64,000 nt of DNA from Clostridioides difficile (GTDB taxonomy: Bacteria > Bacillota > Clostridia > Peptostreptococcales > Peptostreptococcaceae): assembly GCF_900243075.1 (NCBI RefSeq), contig NZ_OEZH01000083.1, forward strand, positions 1 to 64,000, given 5' to 3'. Every line of letters starts with the position of its first letter. Position 1 is the first letter of the stretch. Positions 29,429-37,649 of the stretch are shown one piece after another. Under the pieces are notes generated by a model. That model did not search any database and was not told the origin of the DNA. It saw nothing but the letters and a program-made list of their open reading frames with translations. Position numbers and translations under genes: made by a program.

Positions 29429-29666
29429 TTTTTGTTAGTGTATGATTGTCTAGTAGAAAATTACTCTAAAATAGGGATTTCTACCTTTGAACATAATCAT
29501 AGATAGATAAGTGGAAGAAGAGGTTCAGTAAGATATTAGTAGTGTTTGTGTTAGCAAATTATGTAAACACATAAAATATATTGAAAAATAATATTATATA
29601 TAATATTATTTATGTGTGGGAAATACGAATATAAAAAATCAAAAACAATATTCGGAGGACATAAAT

Positions 29667-31562
29667 ATGTTGAGCAACAAAAAGAGAAGTATGGCAATAG
29701 TAATGGCAGGAGCTACAGTTATGAGTGCAGCAGCACCAATATTCGCAGATAATACTGTATCAGAAAATGTTGATAAAAATTACACAGTAAGTACGAAAGA
29801 TTCCACTAAATTAATCGAAGAGGTTAGAAAAGCATTAGAAGTTAAGTTTGAAGATACAAAAGCAGGAGCAAATGTAAATGATAGAGTTTATGATATAAAA
29901 GTAGACAATGTAAACTTAACTAATGCAACTCAATTACAAAATAAAATAAACTCATTAACAGAAGGACAAAGTTTAAAAGTTACTATTCAAGATAAAGGGC
30001 ATCAAGTTTTAGGTGGAAAAGTAGTTGACTATAAAATTGAAAACTACAAAACAGCTCAAGAAATAGTAGATGCAGTTAATGCTTACAATGCAACTTTAGC
30101 ACAAGATTCTGATAGCAAGTTGACAGCAACTATAAAATCTACAAGTACAGTTGAAGTAAAAAGAGCAAAAGACTCAACAAATGTTATTACATTAAATGTA
30201 GGAGACCAACATTTAGATTTCTCAAAAGTAATAACATCAGAAGATGGTACTTTTGAAGGTTATGAAAAGAGCTATAGTGACATAGAGTCAAAAGAATTAC
30301 ATACAATAACAGTTAAAAATGCAGATTTACAAGACATAACAGCAGAAGAATTATTTGACGGAATTAGATTAACTACATTAGGAAGAGAACTAGTTAATAA
30401 AGTTAAAAATGGATATGCTTTAACATTTGAAAATGAAGCAATCCTTACTCAAGAACAAGAAGATAGTGATGATAAAGATAAGCCAGAAAAATCAAGCTTT
30501 GATATAGTTTTAAGTAAGGCAAATGAAAAGCCAGAAACAATAAGCGTTTCAAGTAAAAACCATAAGTTAGTTAGAGATTTACATAAAGTATTAACTGATG
30601 TAAAAGACGGAAAAGAATTAAAAATAGAAGTTTTATCTGGTGATTCAAGATTTACGACAGCAGTAGAAGTTAGTAAAGAGAGATTCAAAGATGGAGAAGC
30701 AGAAGCTATAATTTTAGTTGGAGAAGATGCTATAGTTGATGGATTAGCATCAGCACCGCTTGCATCTCAAAAAAATGCACCAATATTATTATCTAAAAAA
30801 GATTCATTACCATCAGAAATAGAAGCTGAAATATTAAGAGTACTTGGAAGTAATCTATCTTCTAAGAAAATATATATAGTAGGTGGAGAATCTAAAATAT
30901 CAAAAGAAACTGAAGAAAAACTTTCTAAATTAGGTGTAAGCAAAGTTAAGAGAGTTTCTGGAGAAGATAGATTTGAAACTTCTTTAGAAATAGCAAAACA
31001 ATTAAAAGATACATTTAAGACTGCTTTTGTAGTAGGTGGAAATGGAGAAGCAGATGCTATGAGTATATCAGCTAGAGCTGCTCAATTTGGTGCTCCAATA
31101 ATAGTTACAGGTAACGAATTAGATGCAAATGCTGAAAAACTATTAAAAGGAAAAGAATTAGAAATAGTAGGTGGAGAAAATTCTGTATCAAAAGAAGTTG
31201 AAGACAAATTAGTTGATATAGATTTAAATAATAAAGTTGAAAGATTGGCTGGAGAAAATAGAAAAGATACTAATGCTAAAGTAATCAATAAGTACTACGC
31301 AGGTGCAACTAAAGCATATGTTGCAAAAGATGGTTATGTAGGTGGAAATGGACAATTAGTTGATGCACTTACAGCAGCACCACTTGCAGCTAGTTCAAAA
31401 GCTCCAATAGTGTTAACTACAGAAGAACTTTCTAAATCACAAGAAGAAGTAGTTGAGTTAAGACTTAAGAATGCTACTAAGTTAGTACAAATAGGTGAAG
31501 GAATAGCTAAAAATGCTATTGAAAAAATAGCAGAAAAGATAAACTTATTTACTAAGAACTAA
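29667..31562 (+). CDS. cwp8: Cell wall protein Cwp8
   Basis: A 631-residue exported surface protein. The signal peptide is MLSNKKRSMAIVMAGATVMS plus AAAPIFA, cleaved after about residue 27. Residues 28-320 form a variable domain similar in pattern to the N-terminal parts of Cwp2 and SlpA (conserved KVTIQDKGH and LKVTI stretches). From about 325 to the end there are three CWB2 modules (for example SGDSRFTTAVEVSK, RVSGEDRFETSLEIAK and RLAGENRKDTNAKV) that bind the wall polymer PSII. I start at the ATG with GGAGGA 7 nt upstream. The symbol rests on position, being the first Cwp gene after yajC. Confidence 0.9.
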   Translation: MLSNKKRSMAIVMAGATVMSAAAPIFADNTVSENVDKNYTVSTKDSTKLIEEVRKALEVKFEDTKAGANVNDRVYDIKVDNVNLTNATQLQNKINSLTEGQSLKVTIQDKGHQVLGGKVVDYKIENYKTAQEIVDAVNAYNATLAQDSDSKLTATIKSTSTVEVKRAKDSTNVITLNVGDQHLDFSKVITSEDGTFEGYEKSYSDIESKELHTITVKNADLQDITAEELFDGIRLTTLGRELVNKVKNGYALTFENEAILTQEQEDSDDKDKPEKSSFDIVLSKANEKPETISVSSKNHKLVRDLHKVLTDVKDGKELKIEVLSGDSRFTTAVEVSKERFKDGEAEAIILVGEDAIVDGLASAPLASQKNAPILLSKKDSLPSEIEAEILRVLGSNLSSKKIYIVGGESKISKETEEKLSKLGVSKVKRVSGEDRFETSLEIAKQLKDTFKTAFVVGGNGEADAMSISARAAQFGAPIIVTGNELDANAEKLLKGKELEIVGGENSVSKEVEDKLVDIDLNNKVERLAGENRKDTNAKVINKYYAGATKAYVAKDGYVGGNGQLVDALTAAPLAASSKAPIVLTTEELSKSQEEVVELRLKNATKLVQIGEGIAKNAIEKIAEKINLFTKN

Positions 31563-31688
31563 TAAGGTATAGGAATTAATATTAAAAGTTTATTTAAGTA
31601 ATATATGGTTATACAATCTGTCAATATGTAAGACATAGTGTATATATTAGAAAATATATACAAATAATGAAATAAAAATAATAAGGAT

Positions 31689-31730
31689 AAGGTATCTCAT
31701 TTAGAATTAGATTGAGATACCTTATTTTAT
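31689..31730 (+). terminator. Terminator after cwp8
   Basis: AAGGTATCTCA pairs with TGAGATACCTT, followed by ATTTTATTTTTT. The remaining gap to 32026 is AT-rich, with no gene seen. Confidence 0.85.
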
Positions 31731-32026
31731 TTTTTGATTATAATATTATGGAATTCATATTATAAAAAAATTATTATAAATGATACTGCTTATAATGATT
31801 AAATACCTTATTAACATATATTATTTTGAATTTATTACTTAATTAAATAAATAAGTTATAATGTTTTGAATTTATGGAGAATAAAAACTTTAAGTATATT
31901 GTTTGAGTTGTATGGATAACTATGGTATCATATATAAAATATGGTAACAAAACTGTAACTTTTGATTCAAAACGAACAAAAATACTAATAAAAAATGTGA
32001 AAAATATATTGGGGGTAGAGAATAAT

Positions 32027-33430
32027 ATGAAGAATAGTAAAAAGATATTAGCTATAGGACTTACACTATCTTTAGTAATGCTAAATACTCCTATAGTAAA
32101 TGCGTTGACATCAGTTGACCAAATAAAAGGTAATGACAGGTATGAAACAGCAGCAAAAATAGCAGACAAGCAAAACTATAATACAGCAATACTAATAAAT
32201 TCAGATAATAGCTTAGCAGATGGCTTAAGTGCAAGTGGTTTAGCTGGAGCTTTAAATGCGCCTATTTTAATGACAAAACAAAATCAGATTCCAAATACAA
32301 CTATGGAAAGATTAAACAAAGCAAATACTGTATATATAATAGGTTCAGAATCAACAATAAGTAAAAATATTGAGAATCAGTTACTATCTAAAAAGAAGGT
32401 TGTACAAAGAATATTTGGTGAAAATAGGTTTGATACAAGCATAAAAATAGCTGAAAAAATCAAAGAAATTAAGCCAATAGATAAAGTAATTATAGCTAAT
32501 GGAGTTACAGGAGAAGCAGATGCAATAAGTGCATCACCAGTAGCAGCAAGAGATGGAGTGCCTATAATACTTACAGATGGAAATAGTGTAGGATTTGACA
32601 TAACAGGATTAAAGAGTTATGCACTTGGTTCTAGTGAAATAATCAGTGACGAATTAGTTAAGAGTACAAATTCTATTAGATTGGGTGGCACAGATAGATT
32701 TGATACCAATAAGAGGGTTATACAAGAGTTTTATAAAAATAGTAAAGAATTTTATCTAAGTAAAGGATTGCAATTAACAGACGCATTGGCAGCATCTACA
32801 ATAGCAAAAAATGCTCCTTTAGTCTTAGTTGAAAATGGTAGTAATAAGAGTATTTTAAGTGGTGCAGATAAATTGACTGTACTAGGAGGCATAAATCAGA
32901 ATGTTATCAAACAATGTATAAATCAAGCTTCACCAAATCAACAAGGGTTATATTACAATCCAAATGATAGAGCATTTAAAGAGAGAATAAAGGGTAAAGT
33001 ATATGCTCTTACAAAGCAATACAGAAAAGAAAATGGAGTAAGAGCTTTATCTGTAGCAAGTAGATTAGAAGGACTAGCGAATGACTGGTCTAATTTGATG
33101 GCAAATAAGAAGACTTTATCTCATACAATAAATGGGAAAAATTCATATTCTACTTTTTTGAAGTACTTGGATTGGAGTGAGATTAAGCCTGGATATATTG
33201 CAGTTCAAGGTGAAAATATAATTAAATATAAAATTCCAGATAAACCTGTGTATACAAATAGAGATGCAGATGATATAGGAAACTTTATTTTTAATGAGTG
33301 GAAGACAAATCCAGAAGAAGGTACTAATATGTTACATAAAGGATATGAGATAATGGGATTTGGTATAGCCATAACAGGAGATAAGAATCTATATGCGACA
33401 CATGAGTTTTATGGAAGATATAAAGAGTAA
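32027..33430 (+). CDS. CWB2 cell wall protein with C-terminal CAP/SCP domain (Cwp9 position)
   Basis: A 467-residue exported protein. The signal peptide ends after about residue 27 (SLVMLNTPIVNA). Three CWB2 modules follow (about 33-305: IKGNDRYETAAKIADKQ, RIFGENRFDTSIKIAEK and RLGGTDRFDTNKRVIQE). The C-terminal 140 residues are a CAP (SCP/PR-1) domain with LTKQYRKENGVRALSVASRL, LSHTINGKN and QGENI. It lacks the Ig-like insert seen in its two downstream paralogues. The CAP His at the end is shifted (YATHEF). The ATG at 32027 follows GGGGGTAGAG. By order it could be cwp9 or cwp10. The role of CAP domains here is unknown. Confidence 0.85.
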   Translation: MKNSKKILAIGLTLSLVMLNTPIVNALTSVDQIKGNDRYETAAKIADKQNYNTAILINSDNSLADGLSASGLAGALNAPILMTKQNQIPNTTMERLNKANTVYIIGSESTISKNIENQLLSKKKVVQRIFGENRFDTSIKIAEKIKEIKPIDKVIIANGVTGEADAISASPVAARDGVPIILTDGNSVGFDITGLKSYALGSSEIISDELVKSTNSIRLGGTDRFDTNKRVIQEFYKNSKEFYLSKGLQLTDALAASTIAKNAPLVLVENGSNKSILSGADKLTVLGGINQNVIKQCINQASPNQQGLYYNPNDRAFKERIKGKVYALTKQYRKENGVRALSVASRLEGLANDWSNLMANKKTLSHTINGKNSYSTFLKYLDWSEIKPGYIAVQGENIIKYKIPDKPVYTNRDADDIGNFIFNEWKTNPEEGTNMLHKGYEIMGFGIAITGDKNLYATHEFYGRYKE

Positions 33431-33606
33431 ATAAAAACAATTCATCCATTATACTTACTGCTAATACGTTAGATAAATCACAAAAATATCATTAAAAAAT
33501 AAAAACTCATATAAGTTATAAAATAAGTATAAAAATAGCTTCATATATAATAGATAAAATTAGGAGCTTAATTGAAAAATAAATATATATTGAATGAACT
33601 GAAAAT

Positions 33607-33657
33607 AAGAATGTATTTAGATATAAATAATATGTCTAAGAATACATTCTTATTTTT
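33607..33657 (+). terminator. Terminator after the first CAP-type cwp gene
   Basis: AAGAATGTATT-TAGATATA pairs with TAT-TCTA-AATACATTCTT, followed by ATTTTTATTT. The rest of the 516-bp gap (33431-33946) holds no recognisable gene. In strain 630 additional genes occur in this part of the locus. Confidence 0.8.
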
Positions 33658-33946
33658 ATTTCCATTATTTTAATAATATTGAAGTTAAAATACTCAATAG
33701 TTTGAGTAGTATTAAATTTGTTTTTTTGAATGAAGTAGGCACCTTTCATTTATAAACTCTATTTTGAGTATATTTAAAACAAAGTCAAAAATAATTTTCT
33801 AAATTTAATAAAATAAAATATTAATATATAGACTAGATATATTAATATCATATATACTCTATAATGTATGGAAAATAAAGAGAAAATAAATGGAAAATAA
33901 TTACAAAATAAATATAAAATATAAAAATCATCAGGGGGATATGAAA

Positions 33947-35542
33947 ATGAACAAAAAAATATTATCATTAGGTCTGGCAGTATCATTAATCTTAGTAAAC
34001 TTCAAAAGTGTAAATGCATCATCAGTAGTAGAAAAAATATATGGTAAAGATAGATATGAAACAGCAGCAAAGATAGCTGATAGACAGACTTATGAAACAG
34101 TAATTTTAGTAAATACAGAAAAATCACTTGCAGATGGATTAAGTGCAAGTGGATTGTCAGGTGCTACAAAAGCACCAATACTATTTACACAACAAAATAA
34201 GATACCAGCAGACACAAATAGATGTCTAAAAAATATCAAAAAAGCATATATAATAGGTACAGAAGATACTATAAGTAAATCAGTAGAAAAAGAACTAGAT
34301 TCTAAAAATATAGAGGTCAAAAGAATTGGTGGAGAAGATAGACTAAAAACAAGCTATTTAATAGCTAAAGAAATAGCAACTATAAAAAAAGTGGATAAAG
34401 TACTATTAACTAATGCATATAGTGGAGAAGCAGATGCAATGAGTGTATCATCAGTAGCTACTAGAGATGGAGCTCCAATCATACTTACAGATGGAAAGAG
34501 TGTACCTTTTGATGTAAAAAATATTCAATCATATTGTATAGGCTCAGAGGAGATAATGAGTAATCCTCTAGTTAAAAATACAAACTCAGTAAGAATAGAA
34601 GGAACTGACCGATTTGAAACTAACAAAAAGGTAATAGACTACTTTTTTAAGAGTTCAGATGGATTCTATGTATCAGATGGATACCAATTAGTAGATGCAA
34701 TAGCAGCGGCACCACTTACTAAAAACTCTCCAATGGTACTAGTAAATGATGGAAGTGATAAAACTGTACTAGAAGGAGCTAAGAATATAACTTCTGTAGG
34801 TGAAATAGATGAGAAGGTAGTACAACAATGTATAAATGCTTCAAAGTCAAATGGACAACCCCCAACAATTACAGTTGGAAGTACAGAGATATATAAGGGT
34901 GAAAAGTTTGACACTGGCAAGTTAAATATAGTGGCTAAAGATAACACTGGAAAGGTATTACCAATGGAAGTTGATGGATTTATAGATACAAATAGAGTAG
35001 GTACATACATATTGACATTAAAGGCTACAGACGAGTGGGGGAAAAGTACAGAAAAAAGAGTAGAAATAAAAGTGCTAGATGATAAATCTCATGATTACAA
35101 CAGCCCAGAATTTAAAAGAATGGTGTCTACTGAAATGTATAACTTAATTAATTCCTATAGAAAAGAAAAAGGTAAAGAGCCTTTGGTAGTGTCTAGTAGG
35201 TTAGAAGGTATGGCAAATGCGTGGTCTAAGTATATGATGGATAAAAAAGTATTTGCACATTATATAGATGGTAAAAATGCTCCACAAGTATTTTCTGAGT
35301 TTGGAATGAGAAGTGAGGAAAATATAGCATATATTTATATAGATTCTAAGAAGGTTCAAACAACTCAAGATGCAAAAGATTTGGCAAAGGCTATATTTGA
35401 GGTGTGGAAGAAGTCTCCAGAGTATAATGCAAATATGCTTAGTGATGAGTTCTATAGTACTGGATTTGGGCTTTATATATTATCGGATGGTCAAGTGCAT
35501 GCTACTCAGGAGTTTTTAAATGGCAATGAAGGTAGCTTGTAA
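33947..35542 (+). CDS. CWB2 cell wall protein with Ig-like and CAP/SCP domains (Cwp11 position)
   Basis: A 531-residue exported protein. The signal peptide MNKKILSLGLAVSLILVNFK ends near residue 26. Three CWB2 modules cover about 30-300 (IYGKDRYETAAKIADR, RIGGEDRLKTSYLIAK and RIEGTDRFETNKKVID). Residues 305-382 form a bacterial Ig-like domain (PTITVGSTEIYKGEKF to RVGTYILTLKATDEWG), and 384-531 a CAP domain with LINSYRKEKGKEPLVVSSRL, FAHYIDGKN, SEENIAY and HATQEF. The CAP His-Glu-His residues are kept. The ATG at 33947 has AGGGGG 8 nt upstream; a nearer ATG is too close to it. About two thirds identical by eye to the next gene, so a tandem duplicate. Confidence 0.88.
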   Translation: MNKKILSLGLAVSLILVNFKSVNASSVVEKIYGKDRYETAAKIADRQTYETVILVNTEKSLADGLSASGLSGATKAPILFTQQNKIPADTNRCLKNIKKAYIIGTEDTISKSVEKELDSKNIEVKRIGGEDRLKTSYLIAKEIATIKKVDKVLLTNAYSGEADAMSVSSVATRDGAPIILTDGKSVPFDVKNIQSYCIGSEEIMSNPLVKNTNSVRIEGTDRFETNKKVIDYFFKSSDGFYVSDGYQLVDAIAAAPLTKNSPMVLVNDGSDKTVLEGAKNITSVGEIDEKVVQQCINASKSNGQPPTITVGSTEIYKGEKFDTGKLNIVAKDNTGKVLPMEVDGFIDTNRVGTYILTLKATDEWGKSTEKRVEIKVLDDKSHDYNSPEFKRMVSTEMYNLINSYRKEKGKEPLVVSSRLEGMANAWSKYMMDKKVFAHYIDGKNAPQVFSEFGMRSEENIAYIYIDSKKVQTTQDAKDLAKAIFEVWKKSPEYNANMLSDEFYSTGFGLYILSDGQVHATQEFLNGNEGSL

Positions 35543-35759
35543 AAAATTCCATAAATCTTGTTTTTTTGTTAATTTACTGATATTATAAAATGAAAATCAC
35601 ATCTAAAGTACTTTTTGTAATCTGTTTTGTTATTGATTTACAGGTTATGGTATTTTAGGTGTTTTTTGTTTTAGTAGTTTGTAAATTTTGAGGGAATCAC
35701 TACTGGGGATGTAATTTATGATTAGCTGAATTATATAAAAAATTAGTAGGAGGAGTTCG

Positions 35760-37358
35760 ATGAAGGTAAATAAGAGAATATTATCAATAGGGTTGACAAT
35801 ATCATTAATAATGGCAGGAGCACTAAATATCAATGCACTTTCAAGTATAGAAAAGATACAAGGGAAAGATAGATATGAGACGGCTGCATTGATAGCAGAT
35901 AGACAAATATATGATACAGTCATATTAGTAAATACTGATAATTCTATAGTAGACGGATTAAGTGCAAGTGGATTATCTGGAGTTGCAAAAGCTCCTATAA
36001 TGTTGGTGCAAAGAGATAAGATACCAACAGATGTTGAAAAAAGACTAAAGGATGTTAAAAATGCTTATGTTATAGGTACAGAGGATACAATAGGTAAATC
36101 TGTAGAAAATCAACTTAAGAATAAAGGGATTGAAGTTAAAAGAATTGGTGGGGAAGATAGAATAAAGACTAGCTATCTTATAGCTAAGGAGATTTCAGCT
36201 ATTAAACCAGTAAATGATGGTGATAAAGTTTTTCTTGTAAATGGATACACAGGTGAGGCTGATGCAATGAGTGTATCTTCTGTAGCTGCTAGAGATGGAG
36301 TTCCTGTTATACTTACTGATGGAAAGAGTATACCATTTAATGTTGATGGTGTTCAATGTTATTTTCTTGGGTCAGAGGAGATAATGAGTAATGAACTAGT
36401 GAGTAAGACTAATTCTGTTAGGATTGCTGGTAAGGATAGGTTTGAGACTAATAAGAAGGTTATACAACGCTTTTATAAAGGAACAAAGAAGTTTTATGTT
36501 TCTCAAGGGTATAAGTTAGTTGATGCTGTGGCTGGTTCTCCGTTGGCTAAGGACAAACCTATAGTACTTGTTAATGATGGAAGTGATAAGAGTGTGCTTA
36601 GAGGTGCTGATGAAGTTACTTCTTTAGGTGGAATGGATAAGAAGGTTGTTGACCAATGTATTAGTTCTGCATCTGATAAAAATACAGTGCCTACAATCAC
36701 TGCTAATGATGTAGAGATTCCTGTAGGGGATAAGTTTGATAATAGTATGTTGAATATAGTTGCTACTGATTATTATGGAAATGATTTAAAGGCTAATATT
36801 GAGGGAACTGTGGATACCAGTAAGGCGGGAACGTATGTTTTGAATATAAGTGTTTTTGATAATTTTGGGCAAAAGTGTGAGATTAATGTAAATGTTAAGG
36901 TAATTGTAAACACAAGTACAAAAGACCCTAATAGTTATGAGTTTAAGGCTATGGTATCTAATGAAATGTATAATCTAGTTAATTCATATAGAAAAGAAAA
37001 AGGTAAGAAAAGTTTAAGAGAATTAGATTCTTTAGCTGGAATGGCAAATGCATGGTCTAAGTATATGAATGAGAAGAAGGTATTTGCCCATGAGATTGAT
37101 GGTAAAAATGCAGCTGAAGTATTTTCTGGGTTTGGAATGAGAACTGATGAAAATATTGCATATTTACCTATGAATGTTAAGTCTGTATATACATATAAAG
37201 ATGCAAAAGAGATTGCTAGCTCTATTTTTGATTTATGGAAAAAGTCTTCTAAATACAATGATAATATGTTAAAGGAAGAGTTTTATAGTTTTGGCTTTGG
37301 AATGCATGTTTCTACTCAAGGAGAAGTTAATGCTACAATGGAGTTTTTGAATAGTTAG
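35760..37358 (+). CDS. cwp12: CWB2 cell wall protein with Ig-like and CAP/SCP domains, Cwp12-type
   Basis: A 532-residue paralogue of the preceding protein with the same plan: signal peptide (to about residue 27), three CWB2 modules (about 30-305), Ig-like domain (about 310-385, PTITANDVEIPVGDKF) and CAP domain (about 390-532, LVNSYRKEKGKKSLRELDSL). In the CAP domain the last conserved His is replaced by Asn (VNATMEF), so any metal or acid-base chemistry using it would be lost. The RBS is AGGAGGAG. The symbol is given because it sits directly upstream of slpA. It may be monocistronic; no terminator is obvious after it. Confidence 0.85.
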   Translation: MKVNKRILSIGLTISLIMAGALNINALSSIEKIQGKDRYETAALIADRQIYDTVILVNTDNSIVDGLSASGLSGVAKAPIMLVQRDKIPTDVEKRLKDVKNAYVIGTEDTIGKSVENQLKNKGIEVKRIGGEDRIKTSYLIAKEISAIKPVNDGDKVFLVNGYTGEADAMSVSSVAARDGVPVILTDGKSIPFNVDGVQCYFLGSEEIMSNELVSKTNSVRIAGKDRFETNKKVIQRFYKGTKKFYVSQGYKLVDAVAGSPLAKDKPIVLVNDGSDKSVLRGADEVTSLGGMDKKVVDQCISSASDKNTVPTITANDVEIPVGDKFDNSMLNIVATDYYGNDLKANIEGTVDTSKAGTYVLNISVFDNFGQKCEINVNVKVIVNTSTKDPNSYEFKAMVSNEMYNLVNSYRKEKGKKSLRELDSLAGMANAWSKYMNEKKVFAHEIDGKNAAEVFSGFGMRTDENIAYLPMNVKSVYTYKDAKEIASSIFDLWKKSSKYNDNMLKEEFYSFGFGMHVSTQGEVNATMEFLNS

Positions 37359-37524
37359 AGTTTATATTAATATTTATGGCAGAAAATATACATATAATTG
37401 ATTAAGTTAGAAAAAATAAATGGATTGATAAAATTAAAATTGAAAATTCGATTTAAAAAAATACTAAATGACGAAAGATAAAAAAAAATGTTGGAAAAAA
37501 CTTCTATTAATTTTGCATAAGTTA

Positions 37525-37553
37525 TTGAAATTATATTTTATATAGTCTATCAT
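37525..37553 (+). promoter_or_regulatory. Possible slpA promoter
   Basis: TTGAAA (37525-37530) and TATCAT (37548-37553) are 17 nt apart, about 95 bp before slpA. slpA is known to be very strongly transcribed, so further promoters may lie in the 291-bp gap. Confidence 0.4.
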
Positions 37554-37649
37554 AAGAGTGTGAGAAATATTTGGTTTATGTAAACATGAAATTTAATGTA
37601 CATAATTAAAGAGATGTAATTTAATATAATGTTGGGAGGAATTTAAGAA

